Shown: positions 50,585 to 60,967, numbered from the stretch's first letter. The stretch is 64,000 bases of DNA from Fulvivirga ligni (GCF_021389935.1 NZ_CP089979.1:3515001-3579000), one strand, 5' to 3'. The notes: generated from the sequence alone by a model not told the origin. Numbers and translations: made by a program.

Positions 50585-52528
50585 ATGAAAACTAATTTTA
50601 AGAACCTTTCCCTATTAATACTGCTGCTATGCGTTTGCGTAGTTGCTGAAGCCAAAATCAAATTACCAAAAGTCTTGGCTAGCCATATGGTGCTTCAAAG
50701 AGATAAGCCAATAAAAATATGGGGTTGGGCAGATAAAGGAGACAAAATAACCGTAGAGTTCAACGGCCAAAAAGCCAGCACGAAATCAAAGAAAAACGGA
50801 TTGTGGGAGGTGGAGTTGTCCGCCATGCCCTTCGGTGGCCCATACACATTGAAAGTAAGTGGTTCCGGAGACGAGATCACCCTTGAGGATATTCTTATTG
50901 GTGATGTATGGATCTGTAGCGGTCAGTCTAACATGGAAATGCCACTAGACGGGTGGGGCACTATTGACAATGCTAAGCAGGAAATTAAGAACGCTGATTA
51001 TCCTAATATCAGGTTACTTAATGTGGATCAGGACAGAAGCTTCTCACCTAAAGAAGATATCAAAAAAGGCGAGTGGCAGGTGTGCTCTCCAGATAATATA
51101 GCGCCGTTTTCAGCTACAGCTTATTTCTTTGGAAGAAAGATCAATAAGGAGTTAAACATTCCTATAGGACTTATTAGCACTAACTGGGGCGGTACGTACA
51201 TTCAGGCCTGGACCAGCTGGGATGTGATCAGCCAGGATGCTGAATACAAAGACCTGGATCCTAATGAGTATGAACAACAATTGAAGAAGTGGGAAGAAAA
51301 TAGAGTAGCTTATTTAAAGGCCATTGACAATGAGCCAGGTTTGAAAGAAGAATGGTTTAAGCCAGAAAACACTCCTGATGGATGGAAGGCTGTGAAAATG
51401 CCTCGTCCTTATGAGCAGTCTGTAGTAGGAAATGTTGATGGAGTAGTTTGGTATAAATATGAGTTTAATATTGATGATGACCCAACCAACGACAAGGCTC
51501 AGCTAAGCCTTGGACCAATAGATGACTTTGATAAAACCTATGTAAACGGACAGTTAGTAGGAGAGATGGGGGGCTGGAATACGCCAAGATTTTATGATCT
51601 TCCCAAAGGACTTTTAAAGAAAGGTAAAAACACTATTATGATCCGTGTATATGATAGCGGCGGCGGCGGTGGTACTCTTGCTGGTGTAAATGACTTCTAT
51701 CTATCACTAGATGGCCAAAAAGTGAGCTTGGTAGGTGAGTGGCAATACAAACCAACCGTTACTACAGACCAATATGAAGTGAGAGATACAGGGCCTAATT
51801 CTTTTCCGTCACAGCTGTATAATGCAATGATAGCACCACTGCTTAATTTGAAAATTAAAGGAGCTATCTGGTATCAGGGGGAATCTAACACCTATGAGGC
51901 ATACCATTACAGAACCATGTTTCCTTCCATGATCAAAAACTGGAGAGAAAAATGGGGTGAGGAGTTTCCGTTTTTCTGGGCTCAGCTGGCCAATTTCATG
52001 TCAGAAAGGCCAGAGCCGGTTTCTAGTGAATGGGCAGAACTAAGAGAGGCTCAGCACATTACATTAGATTTACCTAAAACCGGAGAAGCGGTTTTAATTG
52101 ATGTTGGTATGGCGAATGATATTCACCCAACCAATAAACAAGATGTAGGCTTAAGACTGGCTTTATCAGCGCTTTCAGTGGCTTATGGTAAAGATTTAGT
52201 TTTCTCAGGACCGACCTATAAATCTATGACATTAGAGGATAACAAAGTGATTTTGGATTTTACCCATATTGGATCGGGGCTCATGGCTAAGGATAAATAT
52301 GGATACCTGAGAGGCTTTGCTATAGCTGGTGCTGATCAAAAGTTTGTGTGGGCTAAAGCCGAAATTAGAGGTGATAAAGTGGTGGTTTATAGTGACCAAG
52401 TTACAGAGCCTAAGGCAGTAAGATATGGCTGGGCAGACAATCCTGCTGATGCTAATTTGTATAACAAGGAAGGTCTTCCTGCGTCTCCTTTCAGAACGGA
52501 TAACTGGAAACTAACCACTCAACCTTAA
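50585..52528 (+). CDS. Sialate O-acetylesterase-like SGNH protein
   Basis: A 647-residue secreted protein (signal peptide LSLLILLLCVCVVAEA). It has the sialate-O-acetylesterase architecture: an N-terminal beta domain (LPKVLASHMVLQRDKPIKIW), the SGNH nucleophile block DVWICSGQSNMEM, an inserted galactose-binding-like domain (KAVKMPRPYEQ ... LSLGPIDDFDKTYVNG), a second catalytic block LKIKGAIWYQGESNTYEAYH with Gly/Asn sites, and the Asp/His part NDIHPTNKQDVGLRLAL. These enzymes remove O-acetyl groups from sialic acid or plant polysaccharides. It starts 19 bases after the CotH gene and may be co-transcribed. No sialic-acid genes are seen here, so a plant or algal glycan is as likely. Confidence 0.9.
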   Translation: MKTNFKNLSLLILLLCVCVVAEAKIKLPKVLASHMVLQRDKPIKIWGWADKGDKITVEFNGQKASTKSKKNGLWEVELSAMPFGGPYTLKVSGSGDEITLEDILIGDVWICSGQSNMEMPLDGWGTIDNAKQEIKNADYPNIRLLNVDQDRSFSPKEDIKKGEWQVCSPDNIAPFSATAYFFGRKINKELNIPIGLISTNWGGTYIQAWTSWDVISQDAEYKDLDPNEYEQQLKKWEENRVAYLKAIDNEPGLKEEWFKPENTPDGWKAVKMPRPYEQSVVGNVDGVVWYKYEFNIDDDPTNDKAQLSLGPIDDFDKTYVNGQLVGEMGGWNTPRFYDLPKGLLKKGKNTIMIRVYDSGGGGGTLAGVNDFYLSLDGQKVSLVGEWQYKPTVTTDQYEVRDTGPNSFPSQLYNAMIAPLLNLKIKGAIWYQGESNTYEAYHYRTMFPSMIKNWREKWGEEFPFFWAQLANFMSERPEPVSSEWAELREAQHITLDLPKTGEAVLIDVGMANDIHPTNKQDVGLRLALSALSVAYGKDLVFSGPTYKSMTLEDNKVILDFTHIGSGLMAKDKYGYLRGFAIAGADQKFVWAKAEIRGDKVVVYSDQVTEPKAVRYGWADNPADANLYNKEGLPASPFRTDNWKLTTQP

Positions 52529-52633
52529 GAAAAACGCTAAAATTAATCATACGAAGGACGTTATTTCGATTGTATCTTAATAGGAATTTTTTTAATTTAT
52601 ATTAAGATAAGTTTCAAGTCTCTGGTTTTAACA

Positions 52634-53788
52634 ATGCAAAGAGATGTCCTTCGTATATTGGTGATAGACTCTTTGGCTGGTTTCGATTTAATCACTCAAG
52701 AGTTTGAGAAGAGAAAGGATAAGGTACTCTTCTCTCGTGTGGATACCGAAAGTGACTTTTTAAGTTCGCTGAAAGTTTCCATTCCTGATATTGTCATTTC
52801 TAAGCATTTGCATCCTGACTTCAGTGGTTTGAGAGTGCTACAATTAGCGCATAATGAAGGATATAAGTTTCCTATTATACTTATAACCGATTCTGAAGAT
52901 CAGGAAGTAGTTAAAAGTTGTTTAAAACAGGGGGTTGATGAATGTATTTTTAAATTAAACCTTTCCAAACTCCCCATGGCTGTTAAAAACGTTCTCCACC
53001 AACATCAAACACTCCTGAAAAAGGATGAGTTGCAAAAGTCTCTTTTAAAGCAAAATGAGCAGCTTAAAAGAATCAACAGTGACCTCGATAACCTTGTGTA
53101 CAGCGTATCACATAACCTAAGAGGACCACTGGCTACCATAGAAGGACTGATCAATGTAGCTGAAACAGATCAGAATAATAAAGGCTATAATGCTGGCTTT
53201 TATTTCAATCTGATTAAAGATCGTCTGGATCTGATTGATCAAACCATAAAACAGGTATTAGAATACTCTCGTAATTCCAGAACCAGTTTGGCGTCAGAAA
53301 ATGTGAATATTTCTAAAGCCATCCATGAGGTATGGATGAGCCTTTCATACCTGCCATTATGGAAGCGTGCTATCTTTGAAACAGATGTAGACCCCACCCT
53401 TAGCTGGGCGGGAGATAAGCACCGCCTGATTGTCATCATTCATAACCTGCTCAGTAACGCTGTGAATTTCATTGACCAAAGTAAATCAGTGAATCTGGTA
53501 AAAGTGCATGCCTACGAAGTAGAAAGTCGCTTACGAATAGATATTGAGGATAATGGCATTGGCATACAAAAAGACATGATGCCTAAAATCTATGATATGT
53601 TCTACAGGGCATCAGAACAAGGTGAGGGAGCAGGCTTAGGCCTCTATGTAGTAAAAGAAGCGGTGAAGAAATTGCTAGGCCGAATAAAGATAGAAAGTGA
53701 ATTCAGAGATGGAACCTCAGTATATCTCAATTTGCCAGCTCGGTATAAAAGCCGACAAACCATAGAAGAACTTATAGTTTCGGCATAA
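52634..53788 (+). CDS. Histidine kinase with degenerate receiver domain
   Basis: A 384-residue protein. Residues 1-125 have the receiver fold (RILVIDSLAGFDLI, PIILITDSEDQEVVKSCLKQ), but the phosphoacceptor Asp is missing: the expected 'iixD' strand reads IVISKHLHPDFSG. The kinase part keeps the H-box VYSVSHNLRGPLATIEG and the ATP motifs NLLSNAVNFIDQ, IDIEDNGIGIQ and GAGLGLYVVKEAV. So it is a full catalytic kinase whose input module is a pseudo-receiver. There is no membrane span and no adjacent response regulator. Upstream, TATCTTAAT (52573-52581) and ATTAAGATA (52601-52609) form an inverted repeat. Confidence 0.9.
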   Translation: MQRDVLRILVIDSLAGFDLITQEFEKRKDKVLFSRVDTESDFLSSLKVSIPDIVISKHLHPDFSGLRVLQLAHNEGYKFPIILITDSEDQEVVKSCLKQGVDECIFKLNLSKLPMAVKNVLHQHQTLLKKDELQKSLLKQNEQLKRINSDLDNLVYSVSHNLRGPLATIEGLINVAETDQNNKGYNAGFYFNLIKDRLDLIDQTIKQVLEYSRNSRTSLASENVNISKAIHEVWMSLSYLPLWKRAIFETDVDPTLSWAGDKHRLIVIIHNLLSNAVNFIDQSKSVNLVKVHAYEVESRLRIDIEDNGIGIQKDMMPKIYDMFYRASEQGEGAGLGLYVVKEAVKKLLGRIKIESEFRDGTSVYLNLPARYKSRQTIEELIVSA

Positions 53789-53790
53789 AA

Positions 53791-53816
53791 AAAGGCTACC
53801 TGAGAAGGTAGCCTTT
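53791..53816. terminator. Bidirectional intrinsic terminator
   Basis: AAAGGCTACCT (53791-53801), loop GAGA, AGGTAGCCTTT (53806-53816); a perfect 11-base stem between the convergent kinase gene and the lipoprotein gene. A-run on the left and T-rich on the right let it act on both strands. Confidence 0.88.
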
Positions 53817-53836
53817 CTTATTATCTTTAAAACCGA

Positions 53837-54874
53837 TTATGGTTGTACTTTAATAGCTATTGTAATTGATCCAGTAAATCCTGAGACAATATTTGTTACT
53901 TTGATAATACCCTTATGACCATAGTTGTCAAGGAAAGCAAAAGTATCACCTACAACAAGACCTTTAACTGTTTGTACATCGGAAGTAGTTACAGATAAAG
54001 TTCCAAGGTCACCAACTGTAGTTACGGCATCAAAATCAACTGTAGTCTCTGCAAAATAGAAGTTGTTCAAATCTGCTTGAGGAGTATTAGTTAAGGTTGC
54101 GATACCAACTAAGTCATTTGGATCACCATCATCATCATGATCAAATAATTTAGGATAACTTGCAGGCGATGAAAGGCTAGCCTTGTTAGTATTTCCATAG
54201 TAATAACCTAAATCCCAATAAGCAGCAAGCTCAGAACTACTAAGTGCATAAACTTGTCCGTCAAATACAGACATAAATGTTTCAGATGAACCATCATCTA
54301 AAGGAGCAGCTAATATTGTAGCAGAATATTCTTTAATTGCAGTGGCATCATTGCTACCACCATAGTTCAATGTTAGTGTTGCAGGACCTACTAATAATCT
54401 CTTATCAGTTTCTCTGTAATCACCTTTTCCATATGTAGCCCAGAATGTATAAACTACAGTTCCAGATCCTTGTGAAGGTACTGGTAAATCAAATTCGTAA
54501 GTAACATCATTACCGTTGGTTCCAGAGATATCTAGAGCTCCATCACCTTTAGTGTCGATGCTAATACCTGAGTCTTTTAGGTCTTCTTCTAATTCATAAG
54601 GTTCATCACCTTGAGCATTTACATTTTGAAGAATATAAATTCTGGTCATTTTATCTGAAGCACTTGTAAAGTGTAATCTAACAGTTTTTGAGGTTACACT
54701 AGAGCTTACATTTACTGAAGTATCAGTAGCCATTGATTCTGACCCATTAATAACGATAGTCTCATCAGCTGGTGGAGTATCAGGAATGATCTCTGTGTTA
54801 TCATCACAACTAGCTAACAAACCTGTTGCACCAATCAAGCCAAAAAATAATAGTTGATTAAATCTCTTTTTCAT
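53837..54874 (-). CDS. Hypothetical lipoprotein
   Basis: About 345 residues from the ATG at 54874 (MKKRFNQLLFFGLIGATGLL); the frame is open further up to 54928, but the internal start gives a proper signal ending LLASC (lipobox). The mature part begins with an acidic linker (DDNTEIIPDTPPADE) and shows beta-rich segments (SSVTSKTVRLHFTSASDKM, YTFWATYGKGDYRETDKRLL) typical of Bacteroidota surface lipoproteins with Ig-like folds. I do not recognise a specific family. It is convergent with the pseudo-receiver kinase. Confidence 0.65.
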   Translation of the reverse strand: MKKRFNQLLFFGLIGATGLLASCDDNTEIIPDTPPADETIVINGSESMATDTSVNVSSSVTSKTVRLHFTSASDKMTRIYILQNVNAQGDEPYELEEDLKDSGISIDTKGDGALDISGTNGNDVTYEFDLPVPSQGSGTVVYTFWATYGKGDYRETDKRLLVGPATLTLNYGGSNDATAIKEYSATILAAPLDDGSSETFMSVFDGQVYALSSSELAAYWDLGYYYGNTNKASLSSPASYPKLFDHDDDGDPNDLVGIATLTNTPQADLNNFYFAETTVDFDAVTTVGDLGTLSVTTSDVQTVKGLVVGDTFAFLDNYGHKGIIKVTNIVSGFTGSITIAIKVQP

Positions 54875-55052
54875 ATTGTTAATTTTAAAAATTTGGTTGT
54901 GCAATACTACAGACATAAACTGTACCAATTTATCATAAGTGTTATTTAAAGTTTTTGAGGCTTGGCAGTGTAGAGGTGCTGTGGAATTGAGAAATTAATG
55001 TGGAAGTTTAGAAACACTCCTTCCACAATTTAGGCGTTTAGGCTGTTTTAGC

Positions 55053-55060
55053 TATTTTTG
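55053..55060 (+). promoter_or_regulatory. Candidate -7 element of holA
   Basis: TATTTTTG matches TAnnTTTG, 25 bases before the holA start at 55086. No clear -33 partner. Confidence 0.4.
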
Positions 55061-55085
55061 TCGAACTTATAACGAATCAATTTTT

Positions 55086-56108
55086 ATGGCGCTAACTCCA
55101 GAAAGCATTCTGTCTGATCTTAAGAATAAAAAATTTTCGCCCGTGTACTTTTTTCAGGGAGAAGAGACTTATTATATAGATATGCTCACCGATTATATTG
55201 AGGACAATGTGCTCAATGAAACCGAAAAAGGTTTTAATCAGGTGGTCCTGTATGGAAGAGATGTGCAGATGAATGAGGTCCTTACTAATGCGCGCAGATT
55301 TCCTATGATGTCTGAACGTCAGGTGGTTATTGTGAAAGAGGCTCAGAACATCTCAGATATCAATAAAGAATCTGGACAAAAGCTGTTGATCGATTATTTA
55401 AAAAATCCGGTAGGTTCTACTGTTCTTGTTTTTGCCCATAAAAATAAGTCATTAGACAAGAGAAAAAGCCTTGGAAAGCTTATAGATAAGCATGCGGTAG
55501 CTTTAACTACTAAAAAGCTGTACGATAATCAGGTGCCAAGTTGGATAGATGGCTACCTTAAAGCTAAAGGCTTTAAAGCCACCACTAAGGCAGTGCAGAT
55601 GTTGGCAGATTCCATTGGCAATGATTTGGAAAGATTGGCCAATGAGGTGGACAAAATTCTCATTAACTACAAGGAGAAAATTGATATAGACGAAGCCATA
55701 GTTCAGAAATATGTGGGAATTAGTAAAGACTACAATGTATTTGAGCTCCAAAAGGCACTAATTGCCAAGGATGTAATTAAAGCGAATCAAATCATTAATT
55801 ACTTCGACGCCAACGAGAAGAAAAACCCCATTATACCAATCATTGCTGTCTTGTTTAGTTTCTACAGCAAGCTACTAATGGTGGTAGGTTCTAAAGATCG
55901 ATCTGAAAGAGGCCTTGCTTCCGCACTTAAAGTAAACCCGTACTTTGTGAAAGATTATCTGGTGGCTGCAAGAAATTACTCACCAGTGCAGATCATCAAT
56001 AATATTCATTATATCAAAGAAGCTGACTTGAAATCTAAAGGAATAAACAATGCATCAGCCACAGACGGTCAGCTTTTAAAAGAATTGGTTTACAAACTAT
56101 TACATTAA
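55086..56108 (+). CDS. holA: DNA polymerase III subunit delta
   Basis: A 340-residue clamp-loader delta subunit, which opens the beta clamp for replication. The family features are SPVYFFQGEETYYIDMLTDY at the start, NEVLTNARRFPMMSERQVVI in the first domain, and VPSWIDGYLKAKGFKATTKA with AVQMLADSIGNDLERLANEVDKI (cited in part) in the second, then KDYNVFELQKALIAKD and FFSF-type third domain. Length and layout fit delta and not delta-prime or gamma (no Walker A). It stands alone with its own promoter-like element, 116 bases before the TPR gene. Confidence 0.93.
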   Translation: MALTPESILSDLKNKKFSPVYFFQGEETYYIDMLTDYIEDNVLNETEKGFNQVVLYGRDVQMNEVLTNARRFPMMSERQVVIVKEAQNISDINKESGQKLLIDYLKNPVGSTVLVFAHKNKSLDKRKSLGKLIDKHAVALTTKKLYDNQVPSWIDGYLKAKGFKATTKAVQMLADSIGNDLERLANEVDKILINYKEKIDIDEAIVQKYVGISKDYNVFELQKALIAKDVIKANQIINYFDANEKKNPIIPIIAVLFSFYSKLLMVVGSKDRSERGLASALKVNPYFVKDYLVAARNYSPVQIINNIHYIKEADLKSKGINNASATDGQLLKELVYKLLH

Positions 56109-56224
56109 AATAGAGCCATTAAAATATTTTCGATTGAAAATGTTATGCATCGTAAATAACTTTTTCCATTGTTTTCGTTATTAGGAGTGTAACCTCAAAA
56201 AAGAGTAAGAGATTTAAAAAATAT

Positions 56225-59200
56225 ATGCGATTTAAATATATCCTCATTGCCCTGGTTTTTCTTTCATTTCATGTAAGTGCCCAGAACACTTTGTACCAAA
56301 CCAATGAAAATGAACTATATAGAAAGGGGCTAGACCTTCTGGACAAATCAAACTATACCGCAGCCCGCGAAAATTTTGAAAAATTCATAGCAGTTACAGA
56401 TGATGACATTAAAAAGGCAAACGCCGAATATTATGTAGCTTTCTGTGCGCTTAATTTATATAATCCTGATGGAGAGAAGCTTATCTCAGATTTCATAAAA
56501 GAGAATGAGCATAATCCCAGAGCTATCTCTGCTTATTTTGACTTAGGAAACTTCTATTTCAGTCAAGGTAATCATAAAAAGGCGATTGAATACTTATCTA
56601 AGGTTAGGTTATCGGCCTTACCGATGAAGGAGAGGGATGAGACAAGATTTAAGTTAGGCTACAGCCATTTTGCACGCCAGGAGTTTGATGATGCTTTAAG
56701 ATATTTCAATCCTATTAAAAACGAAAATAACCCATATTCTGCCGCTTCCAGCTATTATGCAGGCTATGTGGAGTACGAGAAGGGACAGTACGATCAGGCT
56801 GTAATAGATTTGCAAAGAGCAGAGAAAAACGATTCTTACAGAGCTGTAGTGCCAGGAATGATTGCCAAGGTATATTACAAGCAAAAGAGATATGATGATC
56901 TGATAAAATACAGTGATCAGGTAATGGCCTCAGGTAAAGCATCTCAGACAGATTTCTATTTACTTACTGCCGATGCCTATTTCAATAAAGAAAATTACAG
57001 CAAAGCTTCAGAGCTTTATGCCAAGTACTCTGATAAGATTCAGAACCCTCCGGTTGATGTAAGATATAGGATAGGATTTACCAATTATAGATTAGGCAAT
57101 AATGAGGTCGCGATTACCAATTTGAAACAAGCAGCCTCAGAACGGGACAGCGTTGGGATCTACGCTTCCTACTATTTGGGTATTCTATATTTGAAAGAAG
57201 GAAACAAGCTATACGCGCTTACAGCTTTTGATAATGCTCGTAGAAATAAGATAAGTGCCGATCTGAGAGAAGAGGGGGCATATCAGTACGGTAAAATTAA
57301 TTATGATCTGGAGAGATCTGGAGAGGCGATTCAGGCATTTGAAGAATTTATTCAAACTTATCCTAACAGCAAGCACTCTGATGAGGTGAATGACCTGCTC
57401 TCTGAGGTTTATCTTAACTCTAATAACTATAACCTGGCGATAGATCATATCGAGAAAATGAACTTCGCCAATCAATCTCTGCGGAAGGTGTATCAAAAGG
57501 CCACTTTTTACAAAGGGGCTGAGCTCTTTAATCAGGGTAATTATGCCCAGGCTGTGGAGTTCTTCAATGAGTCATTAAAATATCCAATGGAGCCTGAATA
57601 CAAAGCCATGGCTAACCTTTGGACAGCTGAGGCCTATTCTGTAGGACTTAAATATGAGGAATCTATTCCATACTATCAGGCCATAATCAATGACAGCTAT
57701 GCTAAAAACACGGCGCATGGCCTTAAAGCCAGGTATGGTTTGGGGTATGCCTATTATAACACCAAGCAGTATAGCGATGCTCTGAAACAGTTTAAGGCTT
57801 ACGTGAATGCCTTAGAAAACAGTACAAATAAAGAATATTATGATGATGCATTACTTAGGCTCGCAGATTGCTATTATGTGTCTAAGTTCTATAAAGATGC
57901 TTTGACCTATTATCAAAGAGCAATCAGATATAACAAGGTAGATAATGATTATGCCCATTTACAAGCAGGTACTGTAATGGGACTTGAAAATAATGCAGAA
58001 GGAGCTAAAGAGGAGTATGATTACATCATTAAGAACTACCCTCAGTCTCGTCACTATGATGATGCTTTGTTTCAAAAAGCGCAGTTGAGCTTTGAAAATG
58101 GTAACTACGAGCAGGCGGCTAAAGATTTTACTAACCTGATGGCCAGAAAGCCATCCAGCCAGTTCATTCCTTATGCCTATATGAGAAGAGCTTCTGCTTA
58201 TTATAACCTTAAAGAGTATGATAAGTCCATCGCTGATTATAAGAAAATTCTAGACGAATATACTACGCATTCTGCAGCTAAGGAAGTTCTCCTTCCATTA
58301 CAAGAGGTATTGAACTTAACCTCAAGATCAGGAGAGTTTGATCAGTACCTGGCTAAGTTTAAAAAGGCCAATCCTGAGAACAAAAGCCTGGATAATGTAG
58401 AATATGAAACAGCGAAGAATCAGTACTTCAACCAGGCTTATAGAAAGGCCATAAGCTCATTTAGTGAATACTTAAAGAGCTATCCTGATAACGCCAATGC
58501 TGATGAAGCAAGATATTATATTGCCGAATCTTATTACAGATTGGCAGAGTTTGAACCTGCATTAGATGTGTATAATCAACTGCTTTCTGAAGGAAGATTT
58601 AAACAAGTGAGCAGGGTAGTAGACCGTATTGCTGAGATAGAGTTCAGAAGCAAGAGATATGAAAATGCCGTTTATTTCTATTATAAGTTGGTCTCATTAG
58701 CTAATACCAAGAAGGAGCAATATTATGGTTGGGCAGGTTTAATGGAATCATATTATTATATGGGTAAATATGATTCAGTAAAACATTATGCTAACGTCAT
58801 ATTAGAAAGAGGTAATGTAAACATAAGCTCACAAAACAAGGCTTCTCTTTACCTGGGTAAAGCTGCTTACGGACAGGGAGACCTTGAAGGGGCCAAAGAT
58901 GAGTTTATAAATACTTTGAATACGGCCAAAGATCAGAATGGAGCAGAAGCACAATACCTGCTTAGCAAGATCTTCTACGAAAATAAAAACTATCAGCAAT
59001 CAATAGAATCGTTGATTGATCTTAATCAAAACTTCACATCATATCAGGAGTGGGTTGGTAAGTCTTTCCTCATGCTGGCGGATAATTACGTTGCCATGAA
59101 GGATTATTTCCAAGCGAAAGGCACGCTTAATTCCATTATTGAGAACTTCCCGTTGGAAGATACCAAACAAAAGGCTCGTGAAAAGCTGAAAGTGGTTAAT

Positions 59201-59281
59201 CAGCTGGTGGAGACGGAAAATAAAAAGTCTCAGAATGCAGGTGATAGCCTTACTATTGATATAAAAGATGTGGACAATTAA
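56225..59281 (+). CDS. Large tetratricopeptide-repeat envelope protein
   Basis: A 1018-residue secreted protein (signal peptide YILIALVFLSFHVSAQ). It is built almost wholly of TPR-like helix pairs from about residue 30 to 990, many with the 'A-x-x-x-Y-x-x-x-L-x-x-x-P' pattern (YRKGLDLLDKSNYTAARENF, AIEYLSKVRLSALPMKERDE, FQKAQLSFENGNYEQAAKDF). It ends in a charged tail (ENKKSQNAGDS). Such long periplasmic TPR proteins act as scaffolds for envelope complexes. It begins a colinear set with an outer-membrane barrel gene 12 bases on, then SPOR and Tol/Exb-like genes, so a role in that envelope system is likely. Confidence 0.85.
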   Translation: MRFKYILIALVFLSFHVSAQNTLYQTNENELYRKGLDLLDKSNYTAARENFEKFIAVTDDDIKKANAEYYVAFCALNLYNPDGEKLISDFIKENEHNPRAISAYFDLGNFYFSQGNHKKAIEYLSKVRLSALPMKERDETRFKLGYSHFARQEFDDALRYFNPIKNENNPYSAASSYYAGYVEYEKGQYDQAVIDLQRAEKNDSYRAVVPGMIAKVYYKQKRYDDLIKYSDQVMASGKASQTDFYLLTADAYFNKENYSKASELYAKYSDKIQNPPVDVRYRIGFTNYRLGNNEVAITNLKQAASERDSVGIYASYYLGILYLKEGNKLYALTAFDNARRNKISADLREEGAYQYGKINYDLERSGEAIQAFEEFIQTYPNSKHSDEVNDLLSEVYLNSNNYNLAIDHIEKMNFANQSLRKVYQKATFYKGAELFNQGNYAQAVEFFNESLKYPMEPEYKAMANLWTAEAYSVGLKYEESIPYYQAIINDSYAKNTAHGLKARYGLGYAYYNTKQYSDALKQFKAYVNALENSTNKEYYDDALLRLADCYYVSKFYKDALTYYQRAIRYNKVDNDYAHLQAGTVMGLENNAEGAKEEYDYIIKNYPQSRHYDDALFQKAQLSFENGNYEQAAKDFTNLMARKPSSQFIPYAYMRRASAYYNLKEYDKSIADYKKILDEYTTHSAAKEVLLPLQEVLNLTSRSGEFDQYLAKFKKANPENKSLDNVEYETAKNQYFNQAYRKAISSFSEYLKSYPDNANADEARYYIAESYYRLAEFEPALDVYNQLLSEGRFKQVSRVVDRIAEIEFRSKRYENAVYFYYKLVSLANTKKEQYYGWAGLMESYYYMGKYDSVKHYANVILERGNVNISSQNKASLYLGKAAYGQGDLEGAKDEFINTLNTAKDQNGAEAQYLLSKIFYENKNYQQSIESLIDLNQNFTSYQEWVGKSFLMLADNYVAMKDYFQAKGTLNSIIENFPLEDTKQKAREKLKVVNQLVETENKKSQNAGDSLTIDIKDVDN

Positions 59282-59308
59282 TTCAGGTATAAAATGCTTT
59301 CGATAAAG

Positions 59309-60967
59309 ATGAATAAGAAATTAATATATATAGTGTTTTTCTTTTGCCTTGTGTCAATGGGTGCATACGCTCAAGACGGGTGGGGAGAAGAAAGTGGTGA
59401 AATTGAGGATGTAGAGATTAATATTATTAAAGACCTTCAAATTACATTGCCTAAAGCCAATCGTAATTTTGAAAAAATACCACCGCTTACTACAGATGAT
59501 AAGCCTGCTAACTTGCAGTACTTTTTTAGCAATCTGAATTTTGCTCTGCCGGATATTGATGTGAAGATGAGACCTTTGAGAATTAAGGATGAAAGTCTCA
59601 ATAAACTTTATGGTAACTATGTAAAAGCGGGTTTCGGAAACTATGCCACACCTTACCTGGAAGCATATTTAAATAACAAAAGAAGTAAAGAATATAGTTA
59701 TGGTGCGCATTTTAACTATTTGAATTCAGCCAAGGGACCAGTGGATGGTAAGAACTCTGGATCTGGGAATTTAGATCTTGATTTGTTCGGGAAATACTTC
59801 ACTAAAAATGCCACTTTCAGTGGCGATGTAGGCTTCAACCAGCGTAAATATCATTTCTATGGTTATCCGGAAGGAATTGAACTGGATGAAGATACCTTAA
59901 AACAAAGCTTTAATGATATTTATGTTAAAGCTCAGGTTGAAAGTGCCAATAAGAAATCTCCATTTCACTATACATTAGGTGGTCAATACGATCGCTTAAG
60001 TGATAAGTATGACGCAAGAGAAAGTGAGGGGCAGCTGTTTTTAAAGTCTAATTATGATTTGAATGAGGATGCTTTCATCAGATTGAATGCCAGCCTTTCC
60101 TCTATTAGTCGCAAAGACGAGTTAGTGGAAAAGCAGAGTCGTACATTATTCAAGCTTAGGCCAACGGTAGGATTTGATCTGGAAGGATTCAAAGTGGAAG
60201 CAGGTTTTAACCTGGCTTATGAAAATGATAGCCTTGGCGACGGTGATAAGCTCCATTTTTATCCGGTGGCCCAGGCCAGTTATCCATTCACTGAGAGTAT
60301 CATGATCTATGCCGGTATTCGTGGAGATATGCAAAAGAATAGCTTAAGAAGCCTTTCTACTCAAAATCCATACATGAGATCGAATGTGCCTATTTATCAC
60401 TCTAACAAGGATTTTGATCTTTATGGAGGTTTTAAAGGTAAGCTAGGAGCCAAGATTGCATTTGAGGCTGGTTTGAGTGTAGCTAATTATAAGAACATGT
60501 ACTTCTTCGTGAATGACTCTACAGACCAGTCTAAGTTTGATATTGTGTATGATGAAGGAAATACTGCTGTGGTCAATATCTTTGGTGAAATAGGAATCAA
60601 TTCCAGCGAAAAACTAAGGGTGGCAGTAAGAGGTGACTACTGGGGCTATGGTACAGATGGTATTGATGAAGCATGGCACCGACCAAATTATAAGCTATCA
60701 GGACTGGCCACTTATAATTTATATGGAAAATTTTTATTTGATGCCGAATTGTACGCACTTGGCGGTATGAAAGGAAGAGATAACGATGGTGATGCCGTTA
60801 ATTTATCTCCTGCTTTAGACTTTAACTTAAAGACAGAATACCTTGTTTCTGACCAGGTTTCGGTATTTGTGAAGTTTAATAACATCTTCAGTAAAGAATA
60901 CGAACTCTATTATCACTACCCATCCAGAGGGTTTCAATTTATGGCCGGCCTTACCTACAATTTCTAG
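59309..60967 (+). CDS. Outer-membrane beta-barrel protein (TonB-receptor-like, no plug)
   Basis: A 552-residue protein from the ATG at 59309 (MNKKLIYIVFFFCLVSMGAY, signal cleavage at AYAQ); an ATG 15 bases upstream is possible. A short N-terminal region (WGEESGEIEDVEINIIKDLQ) is followed by barrel strands (YVKAGFGNYATPYLEAYLNN, YSYGAHFNYLNSAKGPVDG, VFVKFNNIFSKEYELYYHYP) and the end FMAGLTYNF, which fits TonB-dependent-receptor barrels. The plug domain and TonB box are missing, so it is not a normal receptor. It lies between the TPR and SPOR genes. Confidence 0.78.
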   Translation: MNKKLIYIVFFFCLVSMGAYAQDGWGEESGEIEDVEINIIKDLQITLPKANRNFEKIPPLTTDDKPANLQYFFSNLNFALPDIDVKMRPLRIKDESLNKLYGNYVKAGFGNYATPYLEAYLNNKRSKEYSYGAHFNYLNSAKGPVDGKNSGSGNLDLDLFGKYFTKNATFSGDVGFNQRKYHFYGYPEGIELDEDTLKQSFNDIYVKAQVESANKKSPFHYTLGGQYDRLSDKYDARESEGQLFLKSNYDLNEDAFIRLNASLSSISRKDELVEKQSRTLFKLRPTVGFDLEGFKVEAGFNLAYENDSLGDGDKLHFYPVAQASYPFTESIMIYAGIRGDMQKNSLRSLSTQNPYMRSNVPIYHSNKDFDLYGGFKGKLGAKIAFEAGLSVANYKNMYFFVNDSTDQSKFDIVYDEGNTAVVNIFGEIGINSSEKLRVAVRGDYWGYGTDGIDEAWHRPNYKLSGLATYNLYGKFLFDAELYALGGMKGRDNDGDAVNLSPALDFNLKTEYLVSDQVSVFVKFNNIFSKEYELYYHYPSRGFQFMAGLTYNF

